From: Rivularia sp. MS3
GTDB taxonomy: Bacteria > Cyanobacteriota > Cyanobacteriia > Cyanobacteriales > Nostocaceae
NCBI GenBank assembly: GCA_019192545.1
Contig: JAHCMI010000064.1
Span: 1-54,656 of the forward strand
Direction of reading: 5' to 3'
Length of the DNA stretch: 54,656 nucleotides
Shown here piece after piece: positions 8,493 to 17,027 of the stretch. A model generated the notes under the pieces. The model saw nothing but the letters and a program-made list of their open reading frames with translations. It was not told the DNA's origin and made no database searches. Positions within the stretch are counted from its first letter, which is position 1, and every line of letters begins with the position of its first letter. The position numbers and the translations under genes are program-made.

Positions 8493-8551
8493 TTTTTTTC
8501 TGAATATACTTGAAAATTCTTGTCAACTAACAAAACTTAGTAAGCACTACC

Positions 8552-9556
8552 ATGCCCAATAACTTTGTTCCGAACAAAGATCAAACTTGGAATCGTCGTC
8601 AATTTTTAAGACTGGGATTAGTTGGGGCTGGTGCGTCAGGTGGGGGCTTGCTTTGGTTTTCATTGAATCGAATAAGCAAATCGCAAATTACAACACCACC
8701 AATTGATACAAGTATATCTTCAGAGGAGAATAACCCAATGAAGGTATTAAGAAATTTTGACTACGGCACAATTAAACGAGAAAACGGGCGTAACATCCGA
8801 GAATTTCGTATAACTGCTACAAATGAAACGATTGATTTAAATAGCGCCGTTTCTTTCAATGTTTGGACTTATAACGGACAAGTTCCCGGTCCTACGCTCA
8901 GAGCTACAGTGGGCGATCGCGTCAGGATTATCTTCCGCAATCAAGGAGGACATTCTCATTCCATGCATTTTCACGGAACTCATAGAGCTTCGTCGGATGG
9001 AATTCTTCCTATAAGGAATGGCAAGGAAACGATTTATGAGTTTGATGCAGAACCATATGGAGTTCATTTGTATCACTGTCATATAGAACCAGTTACCCGT
9101 CACATAAGTAAAGGTTTGTACGGGATGTTTATCGTCGATCCACCATCACCTCGCCCTCCAGCAGATGAAATGGTATTGATAATGGCTGGTTACGACATTA
9201 ATAATGACCGTAAAAATGAATTATATGCTTTTAATGGCATACCCGAATATTATTTAGATCGTCCAATCCGAATCTATCGAAATCAGTTGATAAGGCTATA
9301 CGTGCTTAACATGATTGAATTCGATGAAGCAGCAACATTTCATCTCCATGCTAATTTTTTCAAAGTTTATCCTACAGGCATGACTCTAAAACCAACTCAC
9401 GAAACCGATGTAATTACTATGGGGACTGCGGAAAGACATATTTTAGAATTTTCCTATAAGTATACGGGTAAATATATGTTCCATCCCCATCAAGATATCA
9501 CCGCAGAGCATGGCTGTATGGGAAACTTTGAAGTCATCGAGAGAAAAAACTCTTGA
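8552..9556 (+). CDS. Two-domain multicopper oxidase, probable ferroxidase
   Basis: The 334-residue protein has a Tat-like signal (NRRQFLRLGLVGAG, residues 14-27), so it is probably exported folded. It has two cupredoxin domains. Domain 1 contains His134/His136, the HFHG pair (139-141) and HCH at 175-177 with His184 and Met192, a complete type 1 copper site around Cys176. Domain 2 has HLH (264-266) and HPH (311-313) but no Cys at the type 1 position. The four HxH pairs supply an interdomain trinuclear site. This is the architecture of trimeric two-domain oxidases (T1 site in domain 1). It heads a same-strand series ending in an FTR1 iron permease, so ferroxidase activity feeding Fe3+ to the permease is the likely role. 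Laccase-like activity is the alternative. Confidence 0.88.
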   Translation: MPNNFVPNKDQTWNRRQFLRLGLVGAGASGGGLLWFSLNRISKSQITTPPIDTSISSEENNPMKVLRNFDYGTIKRENGRNIREFRITATNETIDLNSAVSFNVWTYNGQVPGPTLRATVGDRVRIIFRNQGGHSHSMHFHGTHRASSDGILPIRNGKETIYEFDAEPYGVHLYHCHIEPVTRHISKGLYGMFIVDPPSPRPPADEMVLIMAGYDINNDRKNELYAFNGIPEYYLDRPIRIYRNQLIRLYVLNMIEFDEAATFHLHANFFKVYPTGMTLKPTHETDVITMGTAERHILEFSYKYTGKYMFHPHQDITAEHGCMGNFEVIERKNS

Positions 9557-9711
9557 GCCATTATCAATATTAATTATTTATTAACTTTGTCAAATATTTA
9601 TTTTATCTAATTGATAAACTCTTTCATCAGAGTCATAATACCGAAAGTCAAAAACGACACAGTGTCAAACAAGCGTAACTAGATTGGCTTGAATATTTAG
9701 GAGCAAGATTT

Positions 9712-10512
9712 ATGAAACCATTTCGCTACATATGTTTAGCTGCTGCGGCTTTTGCAGTAGTAACCTTAAGTTCTTGTATTGGTGATAATAGTCCAACAGC
9801 AGAAAATACGCCTACAGCTGCTCCAATAGAACAAAGTCAAGCGAATCAAAACGGCGAAGCAGCAGATGTCGAATATATGACCAAAATGGCGTTAATGAAA
9901 GGACATCTTTTAGTTGCAAAGGAATTGTTAGATAAAAACGAGCCGAAACAAGCCGAACCTCATATCGGACATCCAGTTGAGGAAATTTACTCCGATGTAG
10001 AAAAGCAGCTTGCACAAAAGAATGTCAAAGAATTTAAAACTACTTTGGATAATTTGCACGAATTAGTCAAAGCCAAGCCCAAAGATGCAAAAGTTGCAAC
10101 TGACTTAACATCCGCAATGGAATCAGTCGATACAGCAATAGCAGCACTACCGCAAGAAAAACGCAATCAACCAACATTTGTACTTGCTGCTATTGATGGA
10201 GTATTAGATACAGCTAAAGAAGAATACGAAGCAGCGATCGCCAATGGTAAAATTGTCGAAGATATTGAATATCAAGATTCTCGCGGTTTTGTGATTTATG
10301 CTCAGGATTTGTATGAAGGAATTTCGGCTCAAATGCAGACAGCGCATCCAGAAGCAAATAAAGCTATTAGCAGCAGCATGAGCGAACTAGCAAAAGCTTG
10401 GCCGAGCGTTATTCCTCCATCAGCCCCAGCAAAAACACCAGAACAAGTCGCGAAATTAGTAGGCACTATAAAGGAAAATTCTCAAAAAATCATCAAAAAT
10501 TCCAGCACTTGA
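9712..10512 (+). CDS. Iron-module lipoprotein with imelysin-like HPVEE motif
   Basis: The 266-residue protein has a lipobox (LSSC, Cys22) and a low-complexity linker to about residue 50. An all-helical domain then carries MKGHLLVAKELLD, EPHIGHPVEEIY and YQDSRGFVIYAQDLYEG. The HPVEE element recalls the HxxE motif of imelysin/M75 proteins such as the EfeO periplasmic domain, but overall similarity cannot be judged by eye. From memory, proteins with these motifs occur beside FTR1 permeases elsewhere without an assigned function. The conserved His and Glu could bind iron at the membrane surface, between the oxidase encoded upstream and the permease encoded downstream. AGGAGCAAG about 10 bp before the ATG is a good ribosome-binding site. 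Confidence 0.8.
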   Translation: MKPFRYICLAAAAFAVVTLSSCIGDNSPTAENTPTAAPIEQSQANQNGEAADVEYMTKMALMKGHLLVAKELLDKNEPKQAEPHIGHPVEEIYSDVEKQLAQKNVKEFKTTLDNLHELVKAKPKDAKVATDLTSAMESVDTAIAALPQEKRNQPTFVLAAIDGVLDTAKEEYEAAIANGKIVEDIEYQDSRGFVIYAQDLYEGISAQMQTAHPEANKAISSSMSELAKAWPSVIPPSAPAKTPEQVAKLVGTIKENSQKIIKNSST

Positions 10513-10845
10513 GAACAAACAAATTAATCAAAACTGATTGTTTTGAGCAAGGTTAAGCTTAAGAAGAGTTTAAAATTGGTTAAAGTTGAGTGAAAATTAG
10601 GAAGAAAAGCAAAATTTATAAGTTATATTTTGAACTTCAAATTTATTGCTCAGCTCCTCCTGATATATAAAATTGTTAGACATTTAATTTGTATGTTGTT
10701 CGCAAGCAAGATGCATGTTCTAACGAACAGGCTTTGTTAAAGCACTACAATCATTTCAAATTTTTTGTATAAGACAATTACAGCTGCACATCAGCTTAGC
10801 TCAACAATCGCTACTTATAAACTTCTTCGCCAATTCTGCAAACTG
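10513..10845. other. 333-bp gap between lipoprotein and ferritin-like genes
   Basis: No ORF or clear hairpin was found. A TTG at 10765 is in frame with the next gene, but the codons between it and the ATG at 10846 do not resemble the family N-terminus, so I treat them as leader. Confidence 0.5.
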
Positions 10846-11283
10846 ATGCAAGAACTCGACAATAAAAAGACAATTGACCTGTTAAATGCCATCATGGAAT
10901 TTGAACTAGCAGGGGTAGTACGCTATACCCATTATTCCTTGATGGTAACTGGTCCCTACCGCATTCCCATTGTGGATTTTTTCAAGGCACAAGCTAGCGA
11001 ATCACTACTTCATGCTCAACAAGTAGGAGAAATTCTAACAGGAATAGATGGCGGGCACCCAAGCCTAAAAATTGCCCCAATGGAAGAAACCTACAAGCAT
11101 AAAGTAAAGGATATCTTGCAAGAAAGTTTATCCCACGAACAAAAGGCTTTAGACCTGTATAAAAAGTTTTTGCATACAGTTGAAAATGCCAGCATTTACT
11201 TAGAAGAATTTGCTCGTAACATGATTGGACAAGAAGAGATGCACAATCTCGAATTGAAAAAAATGTTACGCGACTTCAGTTAA
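10846..11283 (+). CDS. Ferritin-like di-iron protein (bacterioferritin type), copy 1
   Basis: The 145-residue four-helix protein has a carboxylate-bridged di-iron pattern: FELAGVVRYTHYSL in helix 1, ESLLHAQQVGE in helix 2, SHEQKALDLYKKFL in helix 3 and QEEMHNLEL in helix 4. It is a paralogue of the protein at 13658. I start at ATG 10846 instead of the in-frame TTG 81 bp earlier, because it gives the same length and N-terminal alignment as the paralogue. The family oxidises and stores Fe2+ as a ferric core. Placement between the lipoprotein and FTR1 genes points to buffering of incoming iron in the cytoplasm. A strong terminator follows 16 bp after the stop. Confidence 0.85.
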   Translation: MQELDNKKTIDLLNAIMEFELAGVVRYTHYSLMVTGPYRIPIVDFFKAQASESLLHAQQVGEILTGIDGGHPSLKIAPMEETYKHKVKDILQESLSHEQKALDLYKKFLHTVENASIYLEEFARNMIGQEEMHNLELKKMLRDFS

Positions 11284-11299
11284 TTAAAGTTAAATAAGA

Positions 11300-11326
11300 A
11301 GGTGGACATTTTTTGTCCACTTTTTT
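11300..11326 (+). terminator. Rho-independent terminator after ferritin-like gene
   Basis: The GTGGACA (11302-11308) and TGTCCAC (11314-11320) arms have a T5 loop and are followed directly by six T. It separates the oxidase-lipoprotein-ferritin genes from the FTR1 gene, implying at least two transcripts or partial read-through. Confidence 0.8.
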
Positions 11327-11488
11327 ATTTGGAATTGGTAATTATTAACCTTTAACTTTGAATTCCTAAATCCGAACTGCGAACACTGGTTAAATGGATT
11401 ACGCTGATTCTACGGAAATTGTTTATTAACTCTTAACTCCGCGCCTCCTAACTGCTAACAATTAATCATAAACAACTAATAATTACAA

Positions 11489-12430
11489 ATGAACTTTAGT
11501 GCAGCGCTACCGACATTTTTAATCACTCTCCGAGAAGGAGTAGAAGCGGCTTTAGTAGTCGGTATAGTACTGGCAATGCTTGCCAAAGCAAAACAATCCC
11601 GACTTAATTCTTGGGTATATGCTGGTGTAGGAGTCGGGATTATAGTAAGTGCGCTGATTGGAATATTTTTTGCTTCTATAATTCAAGCTGCGGGGTTAAT
11701 TAATCCTCAATATGCTCCTATAGTTAAACCTTTGATGGAAGCAGGATTCAGCGTTATAGCAATAGTAATGCTCAGTTGGATGCTTATCTGGATGACAAAG
11801 CAAGCCAAATTTATGAAAGCTGAAGTTGAAGGAGCCGTACAAAATGCGTTGAAAGCAGACTCTAATGCCGGTTGGGGTGTTTTTACTTTAGTTTTAATTG
11901 CCGTAGTGCGAGAAGGTTTTGAAACTGTTTTATTTATCGCTTCAAATTTTCAAGAGGGTTTAATCCCAACAATCGGAGCAATCGCTGGAATCGCAACCGC
12001 AACGTTAATTGGTACGCTGATATTTAAATTTGGTGTCAAAATCAATATCCGCCAGTTTTTCCAAGTGATGGGTATTTTTCTGGTGTTGATTGTTGCGGGT
12101 TTAGTTGTTGGGGGATTACGCAAATTTGACCAAGCGTTTGCAGCTTTGGCCATGACAAATAGTACTTGGGAAAATATCTGTTTTTACAATCAGAGTATGC
12201 AAGAAATTCATTCTTGTGTATTAGGTCCGATGGTTTGGAACGCATCAAATGTATTACCAGATAAAAAGTTTCCAGGAGTAATTCTCAAAGTATTATTTGG
12301 TTACAGAGAACATTTATATTTAGTTCAAGCTATCGCATATCTATCGTTTTTAATATCTGTTGGTGGCTTGTATTTGCGTAGCATTATAGGTACTTTGTCT
12401 CCTGTTGAAAGGAAAATTTCCGCTAGTTAA
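11489..12430 (+). CDS. FTR1-family high-affinity iron permease
   Basis: The 313-residue polytopic membrane protein has about seven hydrophobic segments. It has the two FTR1/EfeU signature motifs: REGVE (residues 15-19) in helix 1 and REGFE (141-145) in helix 4. The Glu residues of these REGxE motifs carry Fe3+ through the membrane in yeast Ftr1 and bacterial EfeU. Length and topology are normal. The multicopper oxidase and helical lipoprotein genes upstream provide the two functions (iron oxidation and extracytoplasmic iron handling) that EfeO/B or Fet3 supply in known systems. Import across the plasma membrane is the confident call. Confidence 0.92.
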   Translation: MNFSAALPTFLITLREGVEAALVVGIVLAMLAKAKQSRLNSWVYAGVGVGIIVSALIGIFFASIIQAAGLINPQYAPIVKPLMEAGFSVIAIVMLSWMLIWMTKQAKFMKAEVEGAVQNALKADSNAGWGVFTLVLIAVVREGFETVLFIASNFQEGLIPTIGAIAGIATATLIGTLIFKFGVKINIRQFFQVMGIFLVLIVAGLVVGGLRKFDQAFAALAMTNSTWENICFYNQSMQEIHSCVLGPMVWNASNVLPDKKFPGVILKVLFGYREHLYLVQAIAYLSFLISVGGLYLRSIIGTLSPVERKISAS

Positions 12431-13657
12431 TCAATTGAATAATTAAAGCTTGCTGAATAACTTTAAAAGTCTTATCCTGTAAGCTTTTGGGGTTATTTAA
12501 GCCTCAAAAAGTGCAAGAAAGAGGGGCGCATCTTATAAAAAAATGGTATTAGACTAAGCGTAAGCGTGCCAGAGGCATAATAAATATTTATTTTAAAGGA
12601 CGCTGTTACCCATAACTGTTAGCGCTGCCTGTCCGAAAGACATAGTTTTTAAATAGCAACAGCTAGCTTCTTCCTTCTTGCTCTGGTGATACTTATTTCG
12701 TTGTAAAGAAATTAATAAAGCTTGTTTTTTTATAGAATTCTATTATCCCCTGCTTAATTAGGAAACTTAAGCCAATTGCAACTTTAACCCTTGTATGGAA
12801 CTATTAAATTTAACTGTAACAAGAGATTGAATGTTGTTTTTCTTATACCAACTTTTGAGCATGTTTTAACAGGATGAGCATTATTCAAATCTTGATATCA
12901 ACATTTTTTTGTATTACAGCCTACAAGCAATCAATACAATTAACAATTACAAAACTTTTTCTTAAACCTTTCCCGAGAGAATTTTAGGAAATTTATATAC
13001 GGGAAAATTTGCAATAATCTTACCTTTTTTGCATTTTGAAACCAGTATACTTATATTAAGTAACAAAGAAGAAGTTAATAACTTCATTCAGTTAAAAGGA
13101 CGGCATGTTTCCCTATTAATCTCATTACTTCTTTTTTACATTTTATCTGTCGCAGCAGTATAAATAACAAGTATGCTGTATATATATATATATAGTTTAT
13201 AAGTTATTTATTGATGCTATTTCGGAATAGTATTGAGGTGTATTAGAGTAATTTGTAGATAAACCGAAGTATTTCAAACTGTACATTCGCAATCTTTAAG
13301 GATATGTAGTTAATAGTTAAAGGATGGGCGATAAAGTCAATAACTATACTTGTAACCTCTCTCCATAAAAGCGTTAGCGCAGTATGTCCGCAGGGACATA
13401 GCGTACCGTAGGTATTGCGCGTTTTTTTTGAAGTAATCTCTTTTGTGGAATGAGAGAAACTTTGAAATTCTAATTCCGTCCAGATATACCTTGTATTAAA
13501 ACATTCTCCTAGCTAAAAACTGAAAGCTGAGAGTATTTTGTGCAGCAATTCTTGATTGTGAATTGTTGCAGATTTTTGCGGCTTATCAAAGGTAAGCATA
13601 TAAAGTCTGAAAAATAATTCTTGTAGTTAATTTATTTATGGTGAAACCATAACTCAA
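12431..13657. other. 1.2-kb non-coding region with dispersed repeats
   Basis: No believable ORF was seen. It holds two repeat-like words of the kind scattered in Nostocales genomes: GCGCTGCCTGTCCGAAAGACAT near 12623 and a longer palindromic AGCGCAGTATGTCCGCAGGGACAT region near 13376-13430. A CTTTAACCCTT...AGATTGAATGTTG segment near 12780-12835 resembles one near 4660-4702. There is also a TA dinucleotide run at about 13177-13193. The length suggests former genes lost to decay, or an unrecognised RNA. Confidence 0.5.
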
Positions 13658-14098
13658 ATGATGCAATTTAACCGAGACAAAGCTATTGATTTCCTGCAAC
13701 AAATTCTAGAGTTTGAATTAGCAGGAGTGGTTCGCTACACAACTTACTCTTTGATAGTAAACAATAGCGAAAAAAATGAGATTGTTGATTTTCTCAGGGA
13801 GCAAGCAGAAGAATCTCTGTTTCATTCTCAAAAAGTAGGAGAAGCTTTAGTAAGTATCGATGGTAATCCTCAACCGCGTATTACACCTATTGCAGAGCTT
13901 GAAAACTATTCAGTTAAAGACATATTAAATGCAAGTTTGGCACATGAAAAACAAGCTTTAGGGCTTTATGAAAAGCTTTTAGATGCACTTAAAGGTAGCA
14001 ACAGTGATATAGAAAAGTTTGTTACTAATATGATTCAGGAAGAAGGTCATCATGCTCAAGAATTGGCAGAAATGATAGACGGTTTGAACAGCGATTAG
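13658..14098 (+). CDS. Ferritin-like di-iron protein (bacterioferritin type), copy 2
   Basis: The 146-residue four-helix protein is clearly homologous to the one at 10846: FELAGVVRYTTYSL, EESLFHSQKVGEAL, AHEKQALGLYEKLL and QEEGHHAQEL align position by position with the ferroxidase-type helices. It has an extra His in the last motif (EEGHHAQ). It lies 1.2 kb beyond the FTR1 gene, so it is either a separately controlled copy or a remnant of a duplicated module. Iron oxidation and storage in the cytoplasm is the expected role. Met1 and Met2 are both possible starts. Confidence 0.85.
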   Translation: MMQFNRDKAIDFLQQILEFELAGVVRYTTYSLIVNNSEKNEIVDFLREQAEESLFHSQKVGEALVSIDGNPQPRITPIAELENYSVKDILNASLAHEKQALGLYEKLLDALKGSNSDIEKFVTNMIQEEGHHAQELAEMIDGLNSD

Positions 14099-14233
14099 TG
14101 AACAGCGAATAGTTAAGATTTAGGAGTTAGGAGCTAATAACGAATACAGCACTTTGTAAGTTTGGAGAGGTACATTTTTCTACTCCCTACTTGCTACTTC
14201 CTTACACTTTTAGGATGTACCTCATTTAAATGT

Positions 14234-14359
14234 AGGAATGGCCGCAACTGGCATATTTTTCTCGTAGGGTGCTGTGACACTTTGACTATTTATGAACGTA
14301 GTAACAATGTTTTCAGTGTCACGCACCAACCAGACACTGTGACAATTGCGGCCATTCCT
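14234..14359. mobile_element. 126-bp MITE with AGGAATGGCCGCAA ends
   Basis: Perfect 14-bp terminal inverted repeats lie at 14234-14247 and 14346-14359, with an inner GTGTCAC-type dyad. There is no coding capacity; the ORFs crossing it are chance. The same end sequence (TTGCGGCCATTCCT) recurs at 38709-38722 in a related but altered element. It occupies most of the 374-bp gap before the potassium channel gene. Confidence 0.8.
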
Positions 14360-14472
14360 AAAATGAAATCTGCTGTATATTATTGTCTTCCTGCTCAATC
14401 TTAAAATTATGTTCCTCGACATTAGATAATGTAGGGGAGCATAATTTTTATTTGTCTTTGATTTAACAATCA

Positions 14473-15375
14473 ATGAGTGAAACTTACAGAAGAAAAATTT
14501 CAGTACGTCGCTTAGTAAATCCTGATGGAGACTTCAATGTTGTTCGTAAAGGGGTATCTAAGTTTGATTGGGACGATTTATACCATGCTTTGCTAACTCT
14601 TTCTTGGATAAAGTTATTTGCTGTGGTAGGTACGGGTTACATAATTACTAATATTGTGTTTGCTCTTATGTATTTAGGTGTAGGAAATGGTGTAGAAAAT
14701 ATGCGCGAAGGTGATTTCTTCGACGCATTTTTTTTCAGCGTTCAAACTATGGCTACTATCGGTTATGGTGCAATGTATCCGAAAACGCTTTCCGCAAATA
14801 TTTTAGTTGCAATTGAAGCTTTACTAGGACTTTTAGGAGTATCGGTAGGAAGCGGTTTAGTATTTGCTCGTTTTTCTCTTCCTAAAGCGCGAGTTATGTT
14901 TAGCCGTATTGCAGTAGTTACTTCTTATAATGGCGTACCAACTTTGATGTTTCGAGTTGCTAACGAACGTCAAAGCTGGATTTTAGAAGCTGAAGTTAAT
15001 GTAAGTTTAGTAACCAGCGAAATAACTAAAGAAGGACAAGCAATGCGTAGATTTTATAAATTACCGTTGTTTCGCCATCAATCATCGCTGTTTGCTTTAA
15101 CTTGGACGGTTATGCATCCGATTACTGAAAGTAGTCCTCTTCATGGCATAACTTTAGAAGAAATGCAGGAAAAAGAGATGGAAATATTAGTAACTTTAAC
15201 GGGAATTGACCAAACTGTTTCTGATAATATCCACGCTCATCATTCCTATATTCCTACAGAAATTCTTTGGAATCATAAATTTGCCGATATTTTATCTAAA
15301 ACGCAGGATGGTAGACGAAGTGTTGACTATAATCGCTTTCACGATGCTATTGCCTTGGAAGTAGCGGAATATTAG
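14473..15375 (+). CDS. KirBac-type inward-rectifier potassium channel
   Basis: The 300-residue channel has TM1 (about residues 44-68), a pore helix and selectivity filter TIGYG (95-99), TM2 (about 110-132) and a C-terminal cytoplasmic immunoglobulin-like Kir domain. Motifs FARFSLPKARVMFS and VPTLMFRVANERQ are typical of KirBac proteins. The N-terminal slide-helix region (VSKFDWDDLYHALLTLSW) is present. It conducts K+ across the plasma membrane, with gating by lipids or pH known for homologues. It is complete, with the same orientation as the iron genes but a separate regulatory region. Confidence 0.93.
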   Translation: MSETYRRKISVRRLVNPDGDFNVVRKGVSKFDWDDLYHALLTLSWIKLFAVVGTGYIITNIVFALMYLGVGNGVENMREGDFFDAFFFSVQTMATIGYGAMYPKTLSANILVAIEALLGLLGVSVGSGLVFARFSLPKARVMFSRIAVVTSYNGVPTLMFRVANERQSWILEAEVNVSLVTSEITKEGQAMRRFYKLPLFRHQSSLFALTWTVMHPITESSPLHGITLEEMQEKEMEILVTLTGIDQTVSDNIHAHHSYIPTEILWNHKFADILSKTQDGRRSVDYNRFHDAIALEVAEY

Positions 15376-15607
15376 GAGATAGAGACGAGAGGAAAATTTT
15401 TATAGTAATAGCAGATTGTAGGAGTAGGAGTATATATTAACTTTTTAAAATATGCCATTTGCATTTATCTTAGGAAATAGAAAAAATCTGGTGAAATTAC
15501 ATCCAAAGCAGCAATAATAACTAATGTATATCCTTTTAAGGACGGATGTAACCTATTTCTCTAACCTGTATATTCACATTAAATGAAATTAATTGGAGAA
15601 TAGTTTT

Positions 15608-15982
15608 ATGGGTTGGTTAAAAAGACTTTTTGGAATGGGTAAACCAAAAGATGCAAAGGTAAACCCTACACCCCAACAGACACAAGCAGCACCATCTACA
15701 TCTACAGCACAAGCTTCTAAGACTACTCAAACAATCCCCCCAGAGCGTTTGGGATTAAATGGTGAATACGACCAAAGTGGCCTAGCAAAGCGAGTTGCTT
15801 TAGCTTTTGATGAAGATAACGAATTGGATGATATAGATACTCTATGGGTTGCTCAAACCAGTTCTACAGTAGTTTTAAAAGGTAGCGTTCCTAGCCAGGA
15901 TATTCTTAATAAAATGGTTTCTGTGGCTAAAAAAGTAAATGGTGCGAGTAATGTTGATACAAATCAAGTTACTGTCGGTTAA
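15608..15982 (+). CDS. Small BON-domain protein
   Basis: The 124-residue protein begins MGWLKRLFGMGKPKD. A Pro/Thr/Gln/Ala-rich linker runs to about residue 48, and a C-terminal BON domain contains TLWVAQTSSTVVLKGSVPSQ and ends VDTNQVTVG. I start at ATG 15608, not the in-frame TTG at 15593, because GGAGAA 8-13 bases before the ATG is a good ribosome-binding site. BON domains bind phospholipids or stabilise envelope proteins. The amphipathic, positively charged N-terminus could associate with membranes, since there is no clear signal peptide. It probably has an envelope or osmotic-stress function. Confidence 0.8.
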   Translation: MGWLKRLFGMGKPKDAKVNPTPQQTQAAPSTSTAQASKTTQTIPPERLGLNGEYDQSGLAKRVALAFDEDNELDDIDTLWVAQTSSTVVLKGSVPSQDILNKMVSVAKKVNGASNVDTNQVTVG

Positions 15983-16036
15983 TAAACTCAAAAAGTTTTT
16001 GATTTAGTTAGTTTGCAGTTTGTAATTTGTAGTTTA

Positions 16037-16224
16037 TAGGTTGGGTTAGACAGGAAAGCAAAATTTAGTTTGTAAAAATAATTGATATGTATCGTGTCGT
16101 AACCCAACATGATTATTGTGAAAATAAAATACTATTAATTACATACAGTTAGTAGGTTGGTTTAGACAGGTTGAGCAAATTTAATTTGTAAAAATAATTG
16201 ATATTTACCTGTCGTAACCCAACA
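16037..16224. repeat. Two direct copies of a TTGGGTTA...TAACCCAA element
   Basis: Copy 1 is about 16037-16110 and copy 2 about 16153-16224. Each starts GGTTGG(G/T)TTAGACAGG, contains TTGTAAAAATAATTGATAT and ends GTCGTAACCCAACAT, so each can fold on itself. They fill the 262-bp gap between convergent genes. Two neighbouring copies suggest local duplication. Confidence 0.75.
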
Positions 16225-16244
16225 TTTTAGCTATTGATAAATAT

Positions 16245-16922
16245 CTAATTTGCTACTGCTTGTTGTTTGGTAATCAATTCTTCTTGATTATTATCTGGTA
16301 AAGGTTTTCTTACGGATAAATAAGCTAAAGGACCAAATAAAGGTATTAGAGTTACTAACCAAAATAAAGTTTGATTTTTCATATTCCGTTTTGCCATGTC
16401 ATCTCCCAAAAGTGCGGGGAAAAGTAAACAAAGCATACAAAAATCTAAACTCATTACATGGATAAAACGGTCATTTTGCCATTGTTGAAAAAAGTCACTC
16501 CAGTTTCCTCCCTGCAAACCGTAAGAAACCAAAACTATCGCTCCGATACTCAATAAAATACCAGTTATCCGGGAGTCTAACAACTTGATAAAAATATTCT
16601 TTTTTCCCACAAAATCGGGGTTTGCTTCTCGTAAAGCTAAATAAGGTAATAAAGCAAAAGCACCTACACCAAAAGAAAACGAAGCGAACAACCAAGCTGG
16701 TATTTTTTGTCCTTTGCCATCAATAAACATCATACAACTGTAAATTAAAGGAAATACACCCATTAAATTAAATAGCGAAACTATCAAAGGGTTGATTCCT
16801 TCCCATTGTGCAGTTGAAAGATTTTTAATTAACTCAAAAGTATCGGGTTGATTAGGAGGAGCAAAAACAAAAGCGTATACAGAAAATCCTACCCAAATTG
16901 ACCAAAATATAATTTTTCTCAT
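16245..16922 (-). CDS. Multi-spanning membrane protein of unknown function
   Basis: The 225-residue protein has about six hydrophobic segments: residues 4-20, 43-66, 75-97, 117-135, 153-172 and 185-205. Conserved-looking features are FDLM-type helix breaks, the WLVTLIPLFGPLAYLSVRKP end and a polar cytoplasmic tail. Similar proteins occur across cyanobacteria and in plant plastids, as far as I recall, without an established role. It stands alone, convergent with the BON gene and 105 bp from hrcA's stop on the same strand. Gene call secure; function unknown. Confidence 0.75.
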   Translation of the reverse strand: MRKIIFWSIWVGFSVYAFVFAPPNQPDTFELIKNLSTAQWEGINPLIVSLFNLMGVFPLIYSCMMFIDGKGQKIPAWLFASFSFGVGAFALLPYLALREANPDFVGKKNIFIKLLDSRITGILLSIGAIVLVSYGLQGGNWSDFFQQWQNDRFIHVMSLDFCMLCLLFPALLGDDMAKRNMKNQTLFWLVTLIPLFGPLAYLSVRKPLPDNNQEELITKQQAVAN

Positions 16923-17027
16923 TCTTAACGGTATCTATAGCACCAAATTGATAATACCTAATCGATGAGAAGATGGGGAAAGAAATTAGGAGTGTAGAGT
17001 AGTAAGTAGTAAGTAGCGAATTACTTC

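Larger units (their letters stand above)
7713..8551. other. 839-bp divergent intergenic region, cbiM to multicopper oxidase
   Basis: This very AT-rich gap lies between the divergently transcribed transporter and oxidase genes. It contains the G/C dyad at 7803-7816, a three-unit ACGAATT heptamer repeat at 8392-8413 and a strong promoter at 8464-8492. I found no convincing ORF, tRNA or riboswitch in the remainder. Confidence 0.7.

Noticed and set aside
10765-10845. TTG-started N-terminal extension of the first ferritin-like protein
   Set aside because: The paralogue at 13658 lacks it, and ATG 10846 gives matching length.
12776-12836. CRISPR array
   Set aside because: Only one repeat-like word with no regular spacers; kept only as a weak element finding.
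14162-14473. Overlapping ORFs on both strands before the potassium channel gene
   Set aside because: They lie across a MITE with perfect terminal inverted repeats and have no protein-like features.
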